From assembly GCA_963807235.1 (NCBI GenBank), contig CAWEBF010000009.1, positions 434,001-498,000 of the forward strand: 64,000 nt of DNA. The letters are read 5' to 3'. Of the stretch, positions 26,627 to 38,669 are shown piece by piece; position 1 is the first letter of the stretch, and each line of letters starts with the position of its first letter. Below the pieces are notes generated by a model. That model was not told the origin of the DNA. It saw only the letters and a list, made by a program, of their open reading frames with translations, and ran no database searches. The position numbers were made by a program, and so were the translations under genes. This stretch comes from CAWEBF01 sp963807235 (lineage in GTDB: Bacteria; Acidobacteriota; Vicinamibacteria; Vicinamibacterales; UBA2999).

Positions 26627-29600
26627 TTGCCCCTGGCCCCGCCGCGAAGCCTGCTGTGGCGCGTGCCGCTTCTGGCGGCGGCCTACGTGGCGCTGGCGAG
26701 AGTCGGGTTCACCTTCGACATCGAGCCGGGGTTTGCCAGCTCCATCTGGCCTGCCGCAGGCGTGGGCACGGCCGCCCTGCTGGTCTGGGGGCTGCGCCTC
26801 TGGCCGGGCGTGCTGCTGGGCTCGTTCTACTTCAACTGGTGGCTGACCACGCTGCTCGACAGTGACGACCCGGGTAACTGGGTCGTGCGCGCCGCGGTGG
26901 CGGCGGCGATCGGCGGAGGCGTCACACTCCAGGCACTGACGTCGGCCGGGCTCGGGCGGCCCCTGCTGGCCTCGGGCGGCGTGCTGCGCAGCGTGCACCA
27001 GGCAGTCCCCTTCCTGATCGTCACCGGACCGGCATCGTGTCTGCTGTCGGCGACGACCGGCGTGGCGGCACGCTGGGCCGTCGGCGACCTGCCCGCCGAC
27101 GAAGTGTTCGCCAACTGGTTCACCTGGTGGATGGGCGATTCGATAGGCGTCCTGCTGCTCGTTCCGCTGACGCTGCTGGCGCTTCCCGAGGCGAAACTGC
27201 GGCGCTGGCCGCTGGCCGTACGGGTCGCCTTCCCCCTCGTCGCCGTCGTGGCGTTGATCACCGTGGCCCATCAAGCCACCCAGGAGTCGCGTCGCCAGGA
27301 CATGTCGCGGCAGATGGCCGCCCTGCAGGACGAGCTGCGCTTCCTGATGGCCGAACCGATCAACCAGCTGGGTGCGGTCGAGCGGTGGCTGACCGTTGCC
27401 AGCAGTGCCACCTTGGATCAATTCCGCGAGGTGACCAGGAACGCCCGCTCCTTTACGTCGCTCGAATGGACACCCAGCCCGGAGGCCGCTGTGGAACTGG
27501 GCATTGAGGGCGTCTCAAGCCCGGACGCCTTCCGGATCGACTATGGGCACGACGACCTGGGCGCGGCCGTGATGGCGCCGCCGGACCTGGCGTTCGCCAT
27601 CAACCGCGCACGCGACACCGGGCTGACCGCGATCACGTCACCGTTTGCGCCGGGAGGAGCCACTCCCGCGAGCATCGTCCTGGTGATGCCGGTGTACGCG
27701 CAGCCACCCAACACACCTCCACCAGGCTACCGTGGCGGAGCGGCGCGCGCGCATTCGTGGCTACACCAGCGGCATCGTGCCGGTGGACCACGTCTCGAAT
27801 GAGCTGGCGCGCGAAGCCTCGACCCTGGGGCTTTCGGTGAGGCTGAGCGACGTCACGACGCCGGGCATGGAAGTTCCAATCCTGAGCCAGGGACGTCCGG
27901 CCACAGGCGGTGCCAGCCTGCGTGTCTCGCTGCCCGTTGCCTTCGGCGGCCGCACCTGGCGACTCGACATGGCGCCGACCCGGCCCGATTTGTTGCCCGG
28001 CGAGACATCCGAAGGCCGGCTGCTCCTGGCCGGGGCGATGGTGCTGATGTTCCTGACGGGACTCTTCGTCGTCACCGAGGCCGGCCTTGGCGTGGCCGTT
28101 GCCGCAGAAGTGACGCATCGCACCGCCGAGCTCAACAGCGAGGTGGTGATTCGCCGGCGTCTCGAAGCGATGGCTCGTGAGAGCGAGGCGCGACTCGACC
28201 TGGCACTGCGGGGTTCGAGGCTCGCGCTGTGGGATCTCGAGGTCGCGTCCGGCCGCGTGTTCCTGAGCGACGACTGGGCTGACATCCTCGGCCAGGACCG
28301 CAGCAGCAGCGTGGTGCAGATCGCGTCGCTGAAGGATTCTGGTGCACCCCGAGGACCTCGAGCGCATCAGCACGGCAGCGTTCGCGGCGCTGAAGGGCAC
28401 CACGCCCGAGTACTCCGTCGAGCACCGGGTTCGCACGGCGTCCGGCGCGTGGAAGTGGATTCACTCGCACGGGATGGTGACGGAGCGCTCGTCCGACGGC
28501 CGCGCCGTCCGCATGACCGGCACGAACGCGGACATCGACGAGCGGAAGCGTGCCGAAGAAGCCGTGGCCAGTGCCGAACGCCGGCTGCGGGAAGTGACCG
28601 ACGGCCTCCCAGGCGCGGTGTACCAGTTCCAGTGGGTCACGGGCGCCGCGCTCCCCCGTATCAACTTCGTCAGCGCCGGCGTGGCGGAGATGCTTGGCGT
28701 GGAACCGGAGTCGGTGGTCGAGGACTCGGGCCGGCTGTTCGGCGCCGTAGCGGCCGAGGACCGGGCGCACGTGCTCGACACGTTGCAGGATGCGCATGCG
28801 AGCGCGGCGACACACTGGACGGCCGACTTCCGCATTCGCCGATCAGACGGACGCGTTGCGTGGACACGCAGCCAGGCCAGCCGTGTCGGGGTCGGCATGG
28901 ATGCCGTCTGGAACGGGTACTGGGTGGACATCAGCCCGCTCGTCGAAGCCGAGCAGCGGCTGCGCGACGCGCGCGACCAGGCCGAACGCGCGAACCGCGC
29001 GAAGACCGCGTTCCTGGCGGCGATGAGCCATGAGATTCCGCACGCCGATGAACGCCATCCTGGGCATGGCGGAGCTGCTCGAGATGGGCACGACCAACTG
29101 GGAGCACCGCGAGATGCTCGGCGTCATCAACGCCTCGTCGCAGTCGCTGCTCCGCATCCTGAACGACGTGCTGGACATCTCCAAGGTCGAGGCCGGTCAT
29201 CTCAGCCTGCATCTGACGGCCGCCTCGGTGCCCGAGGTCGTCCGCAGCGTGGCGATGACCTTCGCCGAGTCCGCCAAGCAGAAGGGGCTCACGGTGGAGT
29301 GGTCGGTCGATCTGGCGATCGCGCCGGCCCACGTCTGCGACCCCGTGCGCCTGCGACAGGTGCTCCTGAACCTGGCAGGGAACGCCGTCAAGTTCACCGG
29401 GACGGGGAGCGTGGCAATCCGCGCGGTCCGTCGCGCCGAACAAGCGGGCCTCGAGCATTTGGAGATCACCGTCACGGACACGGGCATCGGCATCTCGCCC
29501 GAGGACCAGGTGCGTCTCTTCCAGCCGTTCGTGCAGGCCGACGCTCCCGCGTCCCGGCACCGGGGCGGAACGGGTTTGGGCCTGGCCATCTCCAAGCGCC

Positions 29601-30526
29601 TGGTGGAGCTGATGGGCGGGTCGATCGAGCTCGAGAGTACGCCAGGCAAGGGCACCGCCGTTCGGATCGCCCTCAACCTGCCCGTGGCGTCGGCGCCCGA
29701 TCTGACCGCCCTCGCGGGAATTGCCCAGCCGGAGACGCGCTCGACGGCGCCGCGCGGCCTGATGCGTCCCATCCTGGTGGTTGACGACAACGAATTCAAC
29801 CGCTCAGTGCTCGTCAAGCAGATGTCGGCCCTGGGATACATGGCCGAACAGGTCGGGGACGGCGAGGAGGCGCTGCGGCGATGGCGCTCCCACGATTACG
29901 CCCTCGTGCTCGCGGACTGCCAGATGCCGGGGATGGACGGGTTTGCATTCGCGCGCGCCGTTCGGGAGGAGGAAGCGGCACGACCTGGCGCATCCCGCGT
30001 GCCGATCGTCGCCTGGACCGCCAACGTCATGCCCGACGACATCGAAGCGTGCCTCGCGGCAGGCATGGACGACGTGCTCGCCAAGCCGTCCGCTCTGTCA
30101 ACCGTCCAGCGGATGCTCGAAACGTGGATCGACGCGAAGAATGAGACCGTGCCGCTCATATCAACTCCCCTGGCTGTCAGCGACCAGGGCCACGAGCAGC
30201 CGATCGATCGAGAGCAGCTACGGCTAATCATGAACGGCGATCAGGCGCTCGAGCGAGAGATGCTCGACGGATTCCGACAAGCCGGCTCACGCGAGGTCGA
30301 GGCGCTCAGCCAGGCCATGGCCGATCGCGAGTGCGACCGCGTACGCAGCGCCGCGCACCGGCTGAAAGGGCTGGCGCGGCTCGTTGCCGCACCATCGCTG
30401 GCCGCGGTATGCGAGGGCATCGAGGGCTCAGCCAAGGCCGGGGCGCTGGAAGAGGTGCAGGTAGCCGAGGCGGCCCTCACTCGAGAATGGGACCGAGTCC
30501 GCCAGTATCTCGATGCGAATCACTGA
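26627..30526 (+). CDS. MASE1-CHASE-PAS-PAS hybrid histidine kinase with REC and HPt (three frameshifts)
   Basis: Reading across +1 breaks near 27717, 28337 and 29036 gives about 1,298 residues: a MASE1 multi-helix membrane sensor (ASSIWPAAGVGTAALLVWG), a CHASE-like extracellular domain closed by another helix near 28020-28090, two PAS domains with PAC tails, HisKA (SHEIRTPMNAILGMAEL), HATPase_c (NLAGNAVKFT, DTGIGI, GGTGLGLAISKRL), a receiver domain (VVDDNEFN, LADCQMPGMDG, LAKP) and a C-terminal HPt domain (AAHRLKGLARLV). Start TTG 26627 is uncertain; ATG 26611 would need another break. It is probably a multistep phosphorelay kinase paired with the response regulator at 30559. Confidence 0.85.
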
Positions 30527-30558
30527 CCACGCACGTCCGAATATGGTCTAATTCAGTC

Positions 30559-30985
30559 GTGACCCAGGATCTCAGTGTTCTCGTCGTCGACGACGACGAT
30601 CTTCAGCGTCGCTTTCTGGCAGCCTTGCTCGATCGCGCCGGGGTGGGTCAGCTGGTACTGGGCGAACAACGGACGAACGGCGCTCGAGATGTTCCGGCGC
30701 GGGCCGCAGGTCGACGTGGTGGTGTGCGACCTGCTGATGCCGGAGATGGACGGGCAGACCTTCCTGACCCTGCTGCACGACGAGGGACACTCGCCGTCGG
30801 TCGTCATCGCGAGCGGGGCCGACTCCGACACCCGCCGGGAGATGGAAGACACCGCCAACCGCCTTGGGCTCCGTGTCCTGGGATTCCTGTCCAAGCCCGT
30901 GTCGCTCGACGCGCTGCTGGCGCTCTTCGACAAGCACGAGCCGAGGGCAGCCGCGCCCACCGCTACTGACGCTGCCGGCGCTTAG
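30559..30985 (+). CDS. Single-domain response regulator (one frameshift)
   Basis: CheY-like receiver of about 141 residues. GTG 30559 opens VTQDLSVLVVDDDDLQRRFL, with the acidic pair; the phospho-acceptor Asp lies in VVCDLLMPEMDG, followed by VIASGAD and GFLSKPVSLDALL. A +1 base near 30666 joins the two frames. There is no output domain, so it likely acts in the phosphorelay of the hybrid kinase 32 bp upstream. A possible promoter (CTGACC, 18 bp, TCTAAT) ends 6 nt before the GTG. Confidence 0.85.
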
Positions 30986-30995
30986 GCGGCCGGGT

Positions 30996-31586
30996 TCACG
31001 CATCGGGGAAGCCCGGCGAGTGCGTGACGCGACGCGCCTGCTCGACGTGCCGCCGGTCGTGCGCCACAACAAGCCGCCACCCGTCGAGCACGCTGTACGT
31101 GACGACCCTGACGAAGGGTGACGTCATGATGGCGCGCGCCGCGTCTCGCTCCTCGAGCGCCCCCACTCGCGCCACCGCGTCAAGGTGCTGCGCCACGAAA
31201 CGCTGAACGACGTCCGCGGGGAAATCGCTCGTCGCCGGCTGCGCTTTTGACGGTGCGGTGAACTTCCGCGCGGACCCGGGCGCCTGTGAGCGAATCAGCA
31301 TCCGGCCGAGGACACCGGGCAGGACCGGCAAGCGCTCCCAGATCGTTGGCGGCCGCGCGCCGCTCAGGGCGTCGTCCATTTGCAGGAACATCAGGCGGTT
31401 CGCCGTCAGAAGATGCTCGAAGCACTGCGCGACGCTCCACCGCGCCGCGTCGGGCCGCCAGTTCAATTGCCGCCCGCTCAAGCCGCCAAGCGTCACCTGC
31501 GTCTCGCGAGCGATGTTGCCGAGCTCTCTGCTGACGTCGGTCAAGGAAAGAGCCGTGTAGTTCAGGCCAGGCGAGCTCTCAACCAT
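30996..31586 (-). CDS. DinB-family protein
   Basis: 196-residue four-helix-bundle protein of the DinB/YfiT group, which contains metal-dependent thiol transferases and stress proteins of uncertain function. The spaced histidines of the metal site are visible as SVAQCFEHLLTANRL and DGWRLVVAHDRRHVEQARRV. ATG 31586 starts 3 bp after the lolD stop, so it ends the ribH-to-lolD operon. It converges on the response regulator gene with only 10 bp between stops. Substrate unknown. Confidence 0.8.
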   Translation of the reverse strand: MVESSPGLNYTALSLTDVSRELGNIARETQVTLGGLSGRQLNWRPDAARWSVAQCFEHLLTANRLMFLQMDDALSGARPPTIWERLPVLPGVLGRMLIRSQAPGSARKFTAPSKAQPATSDFPADVVQRFVAQHLDAVARVGALEERDAARAIMTSPFVRVVTYSVLDGWRLVVAHDRRHVEQARRVTHSPGFPDA

Positions 31587-31589
31587 TCC

Positions 31590-32267
31590 TCACGCGACTC
31601 GCAGCCGTCCGCCTTCCAAACGAAGCACGCGGTCGCAGGCGCCGGCCAGCCGCGGGTTGTGCGTGGCGATGACCGACGTCAGCCCGTGCTCGCGATGCAT
31701 CTCGCGCAGCAGATCGTGCAGCGTGTCGGCGGTGGACTCATCCAGATCGCCCGTCGGCTCGTCGGCCAGGAGCAGCGCGGGCCGCATGACCAGCGCGCGT
31801 GCCACCGCCACGCGCTGCTGCTCGCCGCCCGACAGCATGCCGGGCCGGTGGTCCTCGCGGTCGGCGAGGCCCACGCGCATCAGCAGATCGCGAGCCCGTT
31901 GTTCGACCTCGGCGCGCGGCAGGCCGGCGATGCGCATCGGCATCTCCACGTTCTCCCGCGCGTTGAATTCAGGCAGCAGGTGATGGAACTGGAATACGAA
32001 CCCGACGCGGCGGTTTCGAAACTCCACGCGGGCCGCGTCGCTCAGGTCGGTGATCCGGGCGTCCCCGATGTCGATCGAACCGGCCTCGGGCCGGTCCAGC
32101 CCACCGATGAGGTGCAGCATCGTGCTCTTGCCCACGCCTGACGCGCCCACCACAGCCACCATCTCGCCCGGCTGCACTTCGAGGTCCAGCTCGCGCAGGA
32201 CCTGCAGGGTGGCCCCTCCCACTTGGTAGATCTTCGACAGGCCCGTGACGGTCACCAGCGGCGCCAT
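31590..32267 (-). CDS. lolD: Lipoprotein-releasing system ATPase LolD
   Basis: ABC ATPase that powers release of outer-membrane lipoproteins from the inner membrane. 225 residues: Walker A GASGVGKST, Q-loop FVFQFHHLLPEFNARENV (typical of LolD/MacB), signature LSGGEQQRVAVARAL, Walker B LLLADEPTGDLDE and a switch His in VIATHNP. It follows the permease gene with 2 bp between the lolC/E stop and the ATG. LolA and LolB are not in the window. Confidence 0.93.
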   Translation of the reverse strand: MAPLVTVTGLSKIYQVGGATLQVLRELDLEVQPGEMVAVVGASGVGKSTMLHLIGGLDRPEAGSIDIGDARITDLSDAARVEFRNRRVGFVFQFHHLLPEFNARENVEMPMRIAGLPRAEVEQRARDLLMRVGLADREDHRPGMLSGGEQQRVAVARALVMRPALLLADEPTGDLDESTADTLHDLLREMHREHGLTSVIATHNPRLAGACDRVLRLEGGRLRVA

Positions 32268-32269
32268 CG

Positions 32270-33495
32270 CTACTCGAACCGCAGGGCCTGCACGGGATCC
32301 AGCCGCGCGGCTTGCCGCGACGGGTAAATCGTGGACAGGAAACAGATCGTCAGGGCGGCCACAATCACCACCAGGAAGTCGCGCGGCACCACCACGAACG
32401 GGACGTAGGCAATCTGATAGACCTCGATGTCGATCTGGATCAAGCGGTACCGGTCAAACGTCCAGCACAGCACGAGTCCAAGGATCCCGCCGATGGCCGT
32501 CCCCACCAGGCCGATGATCGTGCCCTGCAGCATGAAGATCCGCATCACGCGGCCCGCCGGCGTGCCCATCGTCTTGAGAATGGCGATGTCGCGGCTCTTC
32601 TCCATCACGAGCAGGACGAGCGACGAGATGATGTTCAGGGCGCCTACGATGACGATGAGAAAGATGGCGATCGAGATCGCCATCCGCTCCAACCAGAGGG
32701 CCGGGAACAACGGGCCGTTGATGTCGCCCCAGTCCTGCGCCACGTACCTCGCGTCCCAATTCCTCGACCAGGCGATCTGCCAGCGCCGGCGCGGCGTAGA
32801 TGTCGGCGACCTTCAACTGGATGAGGTCGGGGCGCTCTTTGGCCAGCAGGCGCTGGGCGAATGCCAGCGACACGAACCCATACGCCGAGTCGAACTCCAG
32901 CAGTCCCAGCGAGTAGATGCCCACGACACGTGCGATGCGGCTCCGCGGCAGGACACCCATCGGCGACAGCGTGCCTTGCACTGTGAGCAGCGTCACCGTG
33001 TCCCCGACCTGGACACCCAGCTGTCCGGCGAGGTCCTTTCCAAGGAGGATGCCCGGCCGCCCGTCCTCCCGTTCGTCGGCGAGCGCGCTCAATGAGCCGC
33101 TCTGCATCGACCGCCCGAGGTCGGTGACCATCGGCTCCAGGGCCGGGTCGATGCCCTTGATCCTGATGGGCAGGTCGGCACGGTTGGTCGAGATCAGCGC
33201 CTGGCCGAGGATAGCCGGCGCCGCCCCCACCACTCCCGGCCTGCTGCCCAGCCGCTTGACCTCCGCGCCGTAGTCCTCGATGCCCGCGTTCTTCCACACG
33301 TAGATGTGCGAGGTGCGACCCGAGGATCTGGTCGCGTAGTTCGCCCTGAAGTCCCGTCATGAGGGCGAGCGCGATGATCACCGCCGCCACGCCCACGGCC
33401 ACGGCGACGACCGAAATGAGGGAGATGACCGAGATGAAGGCCTGTTTGCGGGGCGATAGGAGGTAGCGAAGCGCGACGAACAGCTCGAATCTCAT
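32270..33495 (-). CDS. lolC: Lipoprotein-releasing permease LolC/LolE (two frameshifts)
   Basis: FtsX/LolE-type permease of about 407 residues after removing +1 bases near 33318 and 32757. N-terminus MRFELFVALRYLLSPRKQAFISVISLISVV is split here as the LolC family motif RYLLSPRKQ plus the first helix; a large periplasmic domain (about 50-255) follows, then three C-terminal helices starting at IAIFLIVIVGALNIISSLV with the MTKSRD-like MEKSRDIAILKTMG. Only one permease gene is present next to lolD, so a homodimeric LolF/LolC-type transporter is likely. Confidence 0.88.
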
Positions 33496-33511
33496 GGAGG
33501 CGTCCAGCTCC

Positions 33512-35010
<1,499 letters not shown>

Positions 35011-35014
<4 letters not shown>

Positions 35015-35476
35015 TCACGCTCCAGGCGGCGCCTGACGGCGTCGAGCACGCCGTTGACGAACGGCACAGCTTCGTCGGAGCTGAAACTGCGCGCGAGCTC
35101 GATGGCCTCGTTGATGATGACGGATGCCGGCGTATCCGGTTCCTTGAGAAACTCGAAGATCGCCAGCCTGAGGATCAGGCGATCGACGATGTTCATCCGT
35201 TCGACCCGCCAGGTGGACGCGGCTTCCGAAATCAGGGGGTCCAGCGTGGCAACCGTCTCGACGGTCCCCCCGGCCAGCCGGACCGCAAACGCGTGCAGCG
35301 GCTCGGGCAGCTGGCCTGCGCCCTCCGACAGCGCCGGCCAGCCGCTCAGCACGTCGGCGATGGCCATGCCGCCCACTTCCCACTGGTAGAGCATCTGCAG
35401 CGCCACTTCACGAGCGCCGTGGCGGGTGGCTCCCGACTCGTGGCCGGCGGGCCCGAGACGTCGCGTCGGCCTTCAC
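35011..35476 (-). CDS. nusB: Transcription antitermination factor NusB (one frameshift)
   Basis: RNA-binding factor for rRNA antitermination. The conserved core is EVALQMLYQWE, VERMNIVDRLILRLAIFEFL, IINEAIELARSFS and FVNGVLDAV. The GTG start at 35476 overlaps the ribH stop as GTGA; its first 18 residues (VKADATSRARRPRVG) are in a different frame from the core, and removing one base near 35421 joins them to give about 154 residues and the typical RRREVALQ junction. The ribH-nusB order is widespread. Confidence 0.88.
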
Positions 35477-35950
35477 GACGGCGGCCCTTCGTCGAGGGCC
35501 TGAAACAGCGAGGCCATCTCCAGGGCCGCGCGCGCGGCCTCCGCGCCCTTGTTACCAGGACCAGGGGCCGCACGCTCGACAGCCTGGGCCTCGGTCAGCG
35601 TCGTCAGCACGCCGAGCGCAATGGGGATGCCGGATTGCAGAGCCACCTGAGCCAGGCCGTGCGCCACCGACTCGGCGATGTACTCGAAGTGCATCGTGTC
35701 GCCCTTGATGAGACACCCGAGACACACGATCGCGTCGAAGTCGCCCGACTCGGCGAGGCGCTGGACGGTAAGAGGCAGTTCGAACGCACCCGGTACCCAC
35801 ACGACCGTGCGGGCGGCGGGCGACACGCCACCGTGTTCGAGGGCGGCAAGCGCGCCCGTCGAGCAGGCCTTGTGTGATCTCGGGATTGAACCGCGACACG
35901 ACGACCGCGAAGCGGTTGCTGCCCGCGCGCTGGTCTCCCTGCAGTTCCAC
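35473..35950 (-). CDS. ribH: 6,7-dimethyl-8-ribityllumazine synthase (one frameshift)
   Basis: Penultimate riboflavin enzyme, forming large capsids in many species. Motifs: FAVVVSRFNPEITQGLLDGA, VWVPGAFELPL, IVCLGCLIKGDTMHFEYIAES and GIPIALGVLTT, then NKGAEAARAALEM. A +1 base near 35857 is needed to join the N-terminal strand to the rest. GTG 35950 (VELQGDQRAGSNRFAV) gives about 158 residues; a TTG at 35980 would add ten. The other riboflavin genes are not in the window. Confidence 0.9.
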
Positions 35951-35976
35951 GCGGTGTCGCCTATCGAGGAGGTGTG

Positions 35977-36358
35977 TCAAACATCAGAGCGGGAACGAAT
36001 TATACCCCACGCCCAGCACGCGGCCGTGCCCACCACGGCGCCCACCGCGTCGGCCCACACGTCGCGCAGGTCCGCGAATCGTCCCGGCACGAACGACTGA
36101 TGCCACTCGTCGCTGCAGCCGTACGCGGTCGTGAGTGCTACGGCACCGACGGCGCGCCACCACGACAGGCGCACGCCGAGTCCCCCCGCCAACGCGCGCG
36201 CCACCAGTGCGCCCAGGCCCGCGTATCCCGCCGAGTGCGCCTGCTCGTTCGTGAGGCCCTCGGGCGGACGCATGTCCGGCTGCGCCGACGCGATAAAGAT
36301 CGCCGTCATCGGCCACGAGCACCGGTCCCCACAGCCAGGCGCGACGCGGCCAGGTCAC
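35977..36358 (-). CDS. VanZ-family membrane protein (one frameshift)
   Basis: Small integral membrane protein of about 126 residues, with family motifs FIASAQPDMRPPEGLTNEQAH and CSDEWHQSFVPGRFADLRDVWADAVGA. A +1 base near 36308 separates the first helix (WPRRAWLWGPVLVA) from the rest. The GTG start at 36358 overlaps the stop of the 57-residue ORF as GTGA. VanZ relatives link loosely to glycopeptide resistance and envelope functions; the role here is unknown. Confidence 0.8.
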
Positions 36359-36528
36359 AACGGCAGTGGATACAGCAGCCAGCCCAGGACGTACGCAGCC
36401 CCCACGAAGGCACCAAAGAGCTTCGCGGCGAACCACGCCTGATCGCGCACGGCGTCGCGGGCCAGCACGGCGAAGGTGGCCGATACCAGCAAGGCAAAAA
36501 TCAGCAGCAGGCCTACGTGACTGGTCAC
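36355..36528 (-). CDS. 57-residue two-helix membrane protein
   Basis: GTG 36528 overlaps the upstream gene's TGA, and its own TGA overlaps the vanZ GTG, so the frame is locked into the operon by a GTGA at each end. The product has two hydrophobic helices (VGLLLIFALLVSATFAVLA and LFGAFVGAAYVLGWLLYPL) separated by a charged loop RDAVRDQAWFAAK. No known family is recognised. The overlaps make it a better candidate than most short ORFs. Confidence 0.7.
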   Translation of the reverse strand: MTSHVGLLLIFALLVSATFAVLARDAVRDQAWFAAKLFGAFVGAAYVLGWLLYPLPL

Positions 36529-36917
36529 TTACGGCCCTGGGAGATGTCGTAGGCGTCCAGCACCGCGAGCATGTTGAGCAGACCGGCCACGATCACGAAC
36601 GTGTTGCCGTACTCATACGTCGCAGCCACGGCCTTGCCGAGACCCGCTCCCAACGCCTTCGCGACGAAATACGGCAGTCCCACCCCGAGGTCGGCGAGCG
36701 CCGCCAGCCCGACGAGCGGATCGGTGAAGTCGAATGGAAACAGGCGACCCTCGATCCACAGGCCGAGCGCGAACAATACGGTGAGGAGAACGAGGAGCGA
36801 CAGCCCTTTCTGCACCCGGCCCAGCCAGAAATGTCCGGCGCCTGGGACTGCCCAGGCAGCCGCGCAGATGATCAGGGCTTGCGAGGGCGTGATGGTGCGT
36901 CCAGCCGGTTGGGGCAT
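36525..36917 (-). CDS. DUF6677-like small membrane protein
   Basis: 130 residues. The N-terminal AAAWAVPGAGHFWLGRVQKG and C-terminal ATYEYGNTFVIVAGLLNMLAVLDAYDISQGRK match a family I recognise from Acidobacteria, with three or four membrane helices. ATG 36917 follows the DUF2085 gene by 23 bp; the open frame continues upstream, but only this start fits the family. Function unknown. Confidence 0.75.
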   Translation of the reverse strand: MPQPAGRTITPSQALIICAAAWAVPGAGHFWLGRVQKGLSLLVLLTVLFALGLWIEGRLFPFDFTDPLVGLAALADLGVGLPYFVAKALGAGLGKAVAATYEYGNTFVIVAGLLNMLAVLDAYDISQGRK

Positions 36918-36940
36918 CGCCCGTAGTGTAGCGTGTCGGC

Positions 36941-37393
36941 TCAGCGCGGACCACGATGGCGCGCGATCGCCACCGCAACGGTCGCCAGCACGCTCATGCC
37001 AAGCGGAAGACCCGCGACGAGCCGGACCGCGTGTGACGGCGTCCACGCGCCCAGCCACTCCGACAGCACCGTCACTGCGGTCGGCGCCGCGCCTGCAAGG
37101 AGCAGCGTGCGCACATGCGGGCCGAACGATGCGATGCGCGCTGGACCAAATGCGGCGGCTCCCGTCGCCGCGAGCGCCGCGCCCAGGTAGATGCCCGTGC
37201 ATCGCGCGCAGACCGCGAACTGCACCGCGCCCCAATAGAACGACCTCTCAGGAAGCTGGTGACAGACGAGCGACGAGATGCCGTAGACGAACGCCGCGGG
37301 CCACCCCGGAAGCACGGGAGCCGTGAGCACGGCCGCGACCCAGGCCGTGACCGCCAAGGCGAGCGCCCATGGCGCCCATGCCAGCATGGTCAT
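36941..37393 (-). CDS. DUF2085 membrane protein
   Basis: 150 residues, four predicted helices. Family signature LVCHQLPERSFYWGAVQFAVCARCTGIYLG is visible in two halves: CHQLPERSF and CARCTGIYLG, conserved Cys/His residues that could bind metal. First gene of a minus-strand run of small membrane proteins that continues into ribH. Function unknown. It diverges from the MFS gene at 37415 with only 21 bp between start codons. Confidence 0.8.
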   Translation of the reverse strand: MTMLAWAPWALALAVTAWVAAVLTAPVLPGWPAAFVYGISSLVCHQLPERSFYWGAVQFAVCARCTGIYLGAALAATGAAAFGPARIASFGPHVRTLLLAGAAPTAVTVLSEWLGAWTPSHAVRLVAGLPLGMSVLATVAVAIARHRGPR

Positions 37394-37414
37394 GGACTAG
37401 ACTCGATCGAGAGC

Positions 37415-38645
37415 GTGAGCACTCCGTCGGTCACCGCCGCCTCCTCCGTCGCGCGCGCGTCCACGGCGCCCCGGACCGCGCTGGGGATCCTGAGCGCCAT
37501 CAGCCTCTGCCACCTGCTGAACGACCTGATGCAGTCGGTCGTGCCGGCCGTCTATCCGATCCTGAAGGAGTCCTACGCCCTCGACTTCGGCCAGATCGGC
37601 CTCATCACCTTCGCCAACCAGGCCACGGCGTCGCTGCTCCAGCCTATCGTGGGCCGGTTCACAGATTCCCAACCCAAGCCCTATTCGCTGGCGATTGGCA
37701 TGACGTTCACACTCGTGGGGCTGCTGCTCCTGTCGATGGCGCCGACTTTTGGCCTCGTGCTGGCCGCCGTGGCGTGCGTGGGCATCGGCTCGTCGATCTT
37801 CCACCCCGAGTCGTCGCGGGTGGCCCGAATGGCCTCGGGCGGGCGACACGGCTTCGCCCAGTCCTTCTTCCAGGTCGGCGGCAACGCGGGTTCGGCGATG
37901 GGACCTTTGCTGGCAGCCTTCGTCGTCCTTCCCCGCGGCCAGGGCAGCATCGCCTGGTTCGCCCTCACGGCCCTCGTGGGCATCGTCATCCTGGCGCGTG
38001 TGGGCGCCTGGTACCGGCAACACTTGCCCTCGCACAACCGCCGCAAAGCAGACGCTGTCGAGCCCGGTTCCCTCCGCCACCGTGCGACGCTCGCTGGCCA
38101 TCCTTGTCGCCCTGGTCTTTTCGAAGAACGTCTACCTGGCCAGCCTCACCAGCTTCTACACGTTCTACTTGATCCACAAATTCGGCGTCTCGGTCCAAAG
38201 CGCCCAGCTGCACTTGTTCATTCTGCTCGCAGCCGTAGCGGCCGGCACCTTCATCGGCGGGCCCGTCGGCGATCGCATCGGCCGCAAGTACGTGATCTGG
38301 GCATCGATCCTGGGCGTGCTGCCCTTCACCATCGCCATGCCCTATGCGAACCTGTTCTGGACCGAGATGCTGACGGTGGTCATCGGCCTCGTGCTGGCGT
38401 CGGCATTCCCGGCGATCGTGGTGTTCGCCCAAGAACTCGTGCCGGGCCGGGTCGGGACGGTGTCGGGGATCTTCTTCGGCTTCGCGTTCGGCGCGGGGGC
38501 GATTGGCGCGGCGCTGCTCGGCCACCTGGCCGATGCCACCAGCATCGAGCTGGTCTACACCGTGTGCTCGTTCCTGCCGGCCATCGGACTCTTGACCGTG
38601 TTTCTGCCCGATCTCGAGCCCGCCCGGCCCAGCGGCTCGCGGTAG
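37415..38645 (+). CDS. MFS transporter, fosmidomycin-resistance (Fsr) type (one frameshift)
   Basis: Twelve-helix major facilitator of about 409 residues. The first helix (ISLCHLLNDLMQSVVPAVYP), the motif FHPESSRVARMASGGRHG and FQVGGNAGSAMGPLLAA match the Fsr group. A +1 base near 38047, in the central cytoplasmic loop, splits the two six-helix halves. GTG 37415 is the likely start; no strong ribosome-binding site is seen. It sits alone on the plus strand. The natural substrate is unknown. Confidence 0.83.
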
Positions 38646-38669
38646 CGGACAGGCCCGACCCGGCCGGCG

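Noticed and set aside
26611..26865. A short plus-strand protein starting at ATG 26611
   Set aside because: It is a different frame over the MASE1 region; it may give the true start of the kinase if a further base error exists, but it is not a separate gene.
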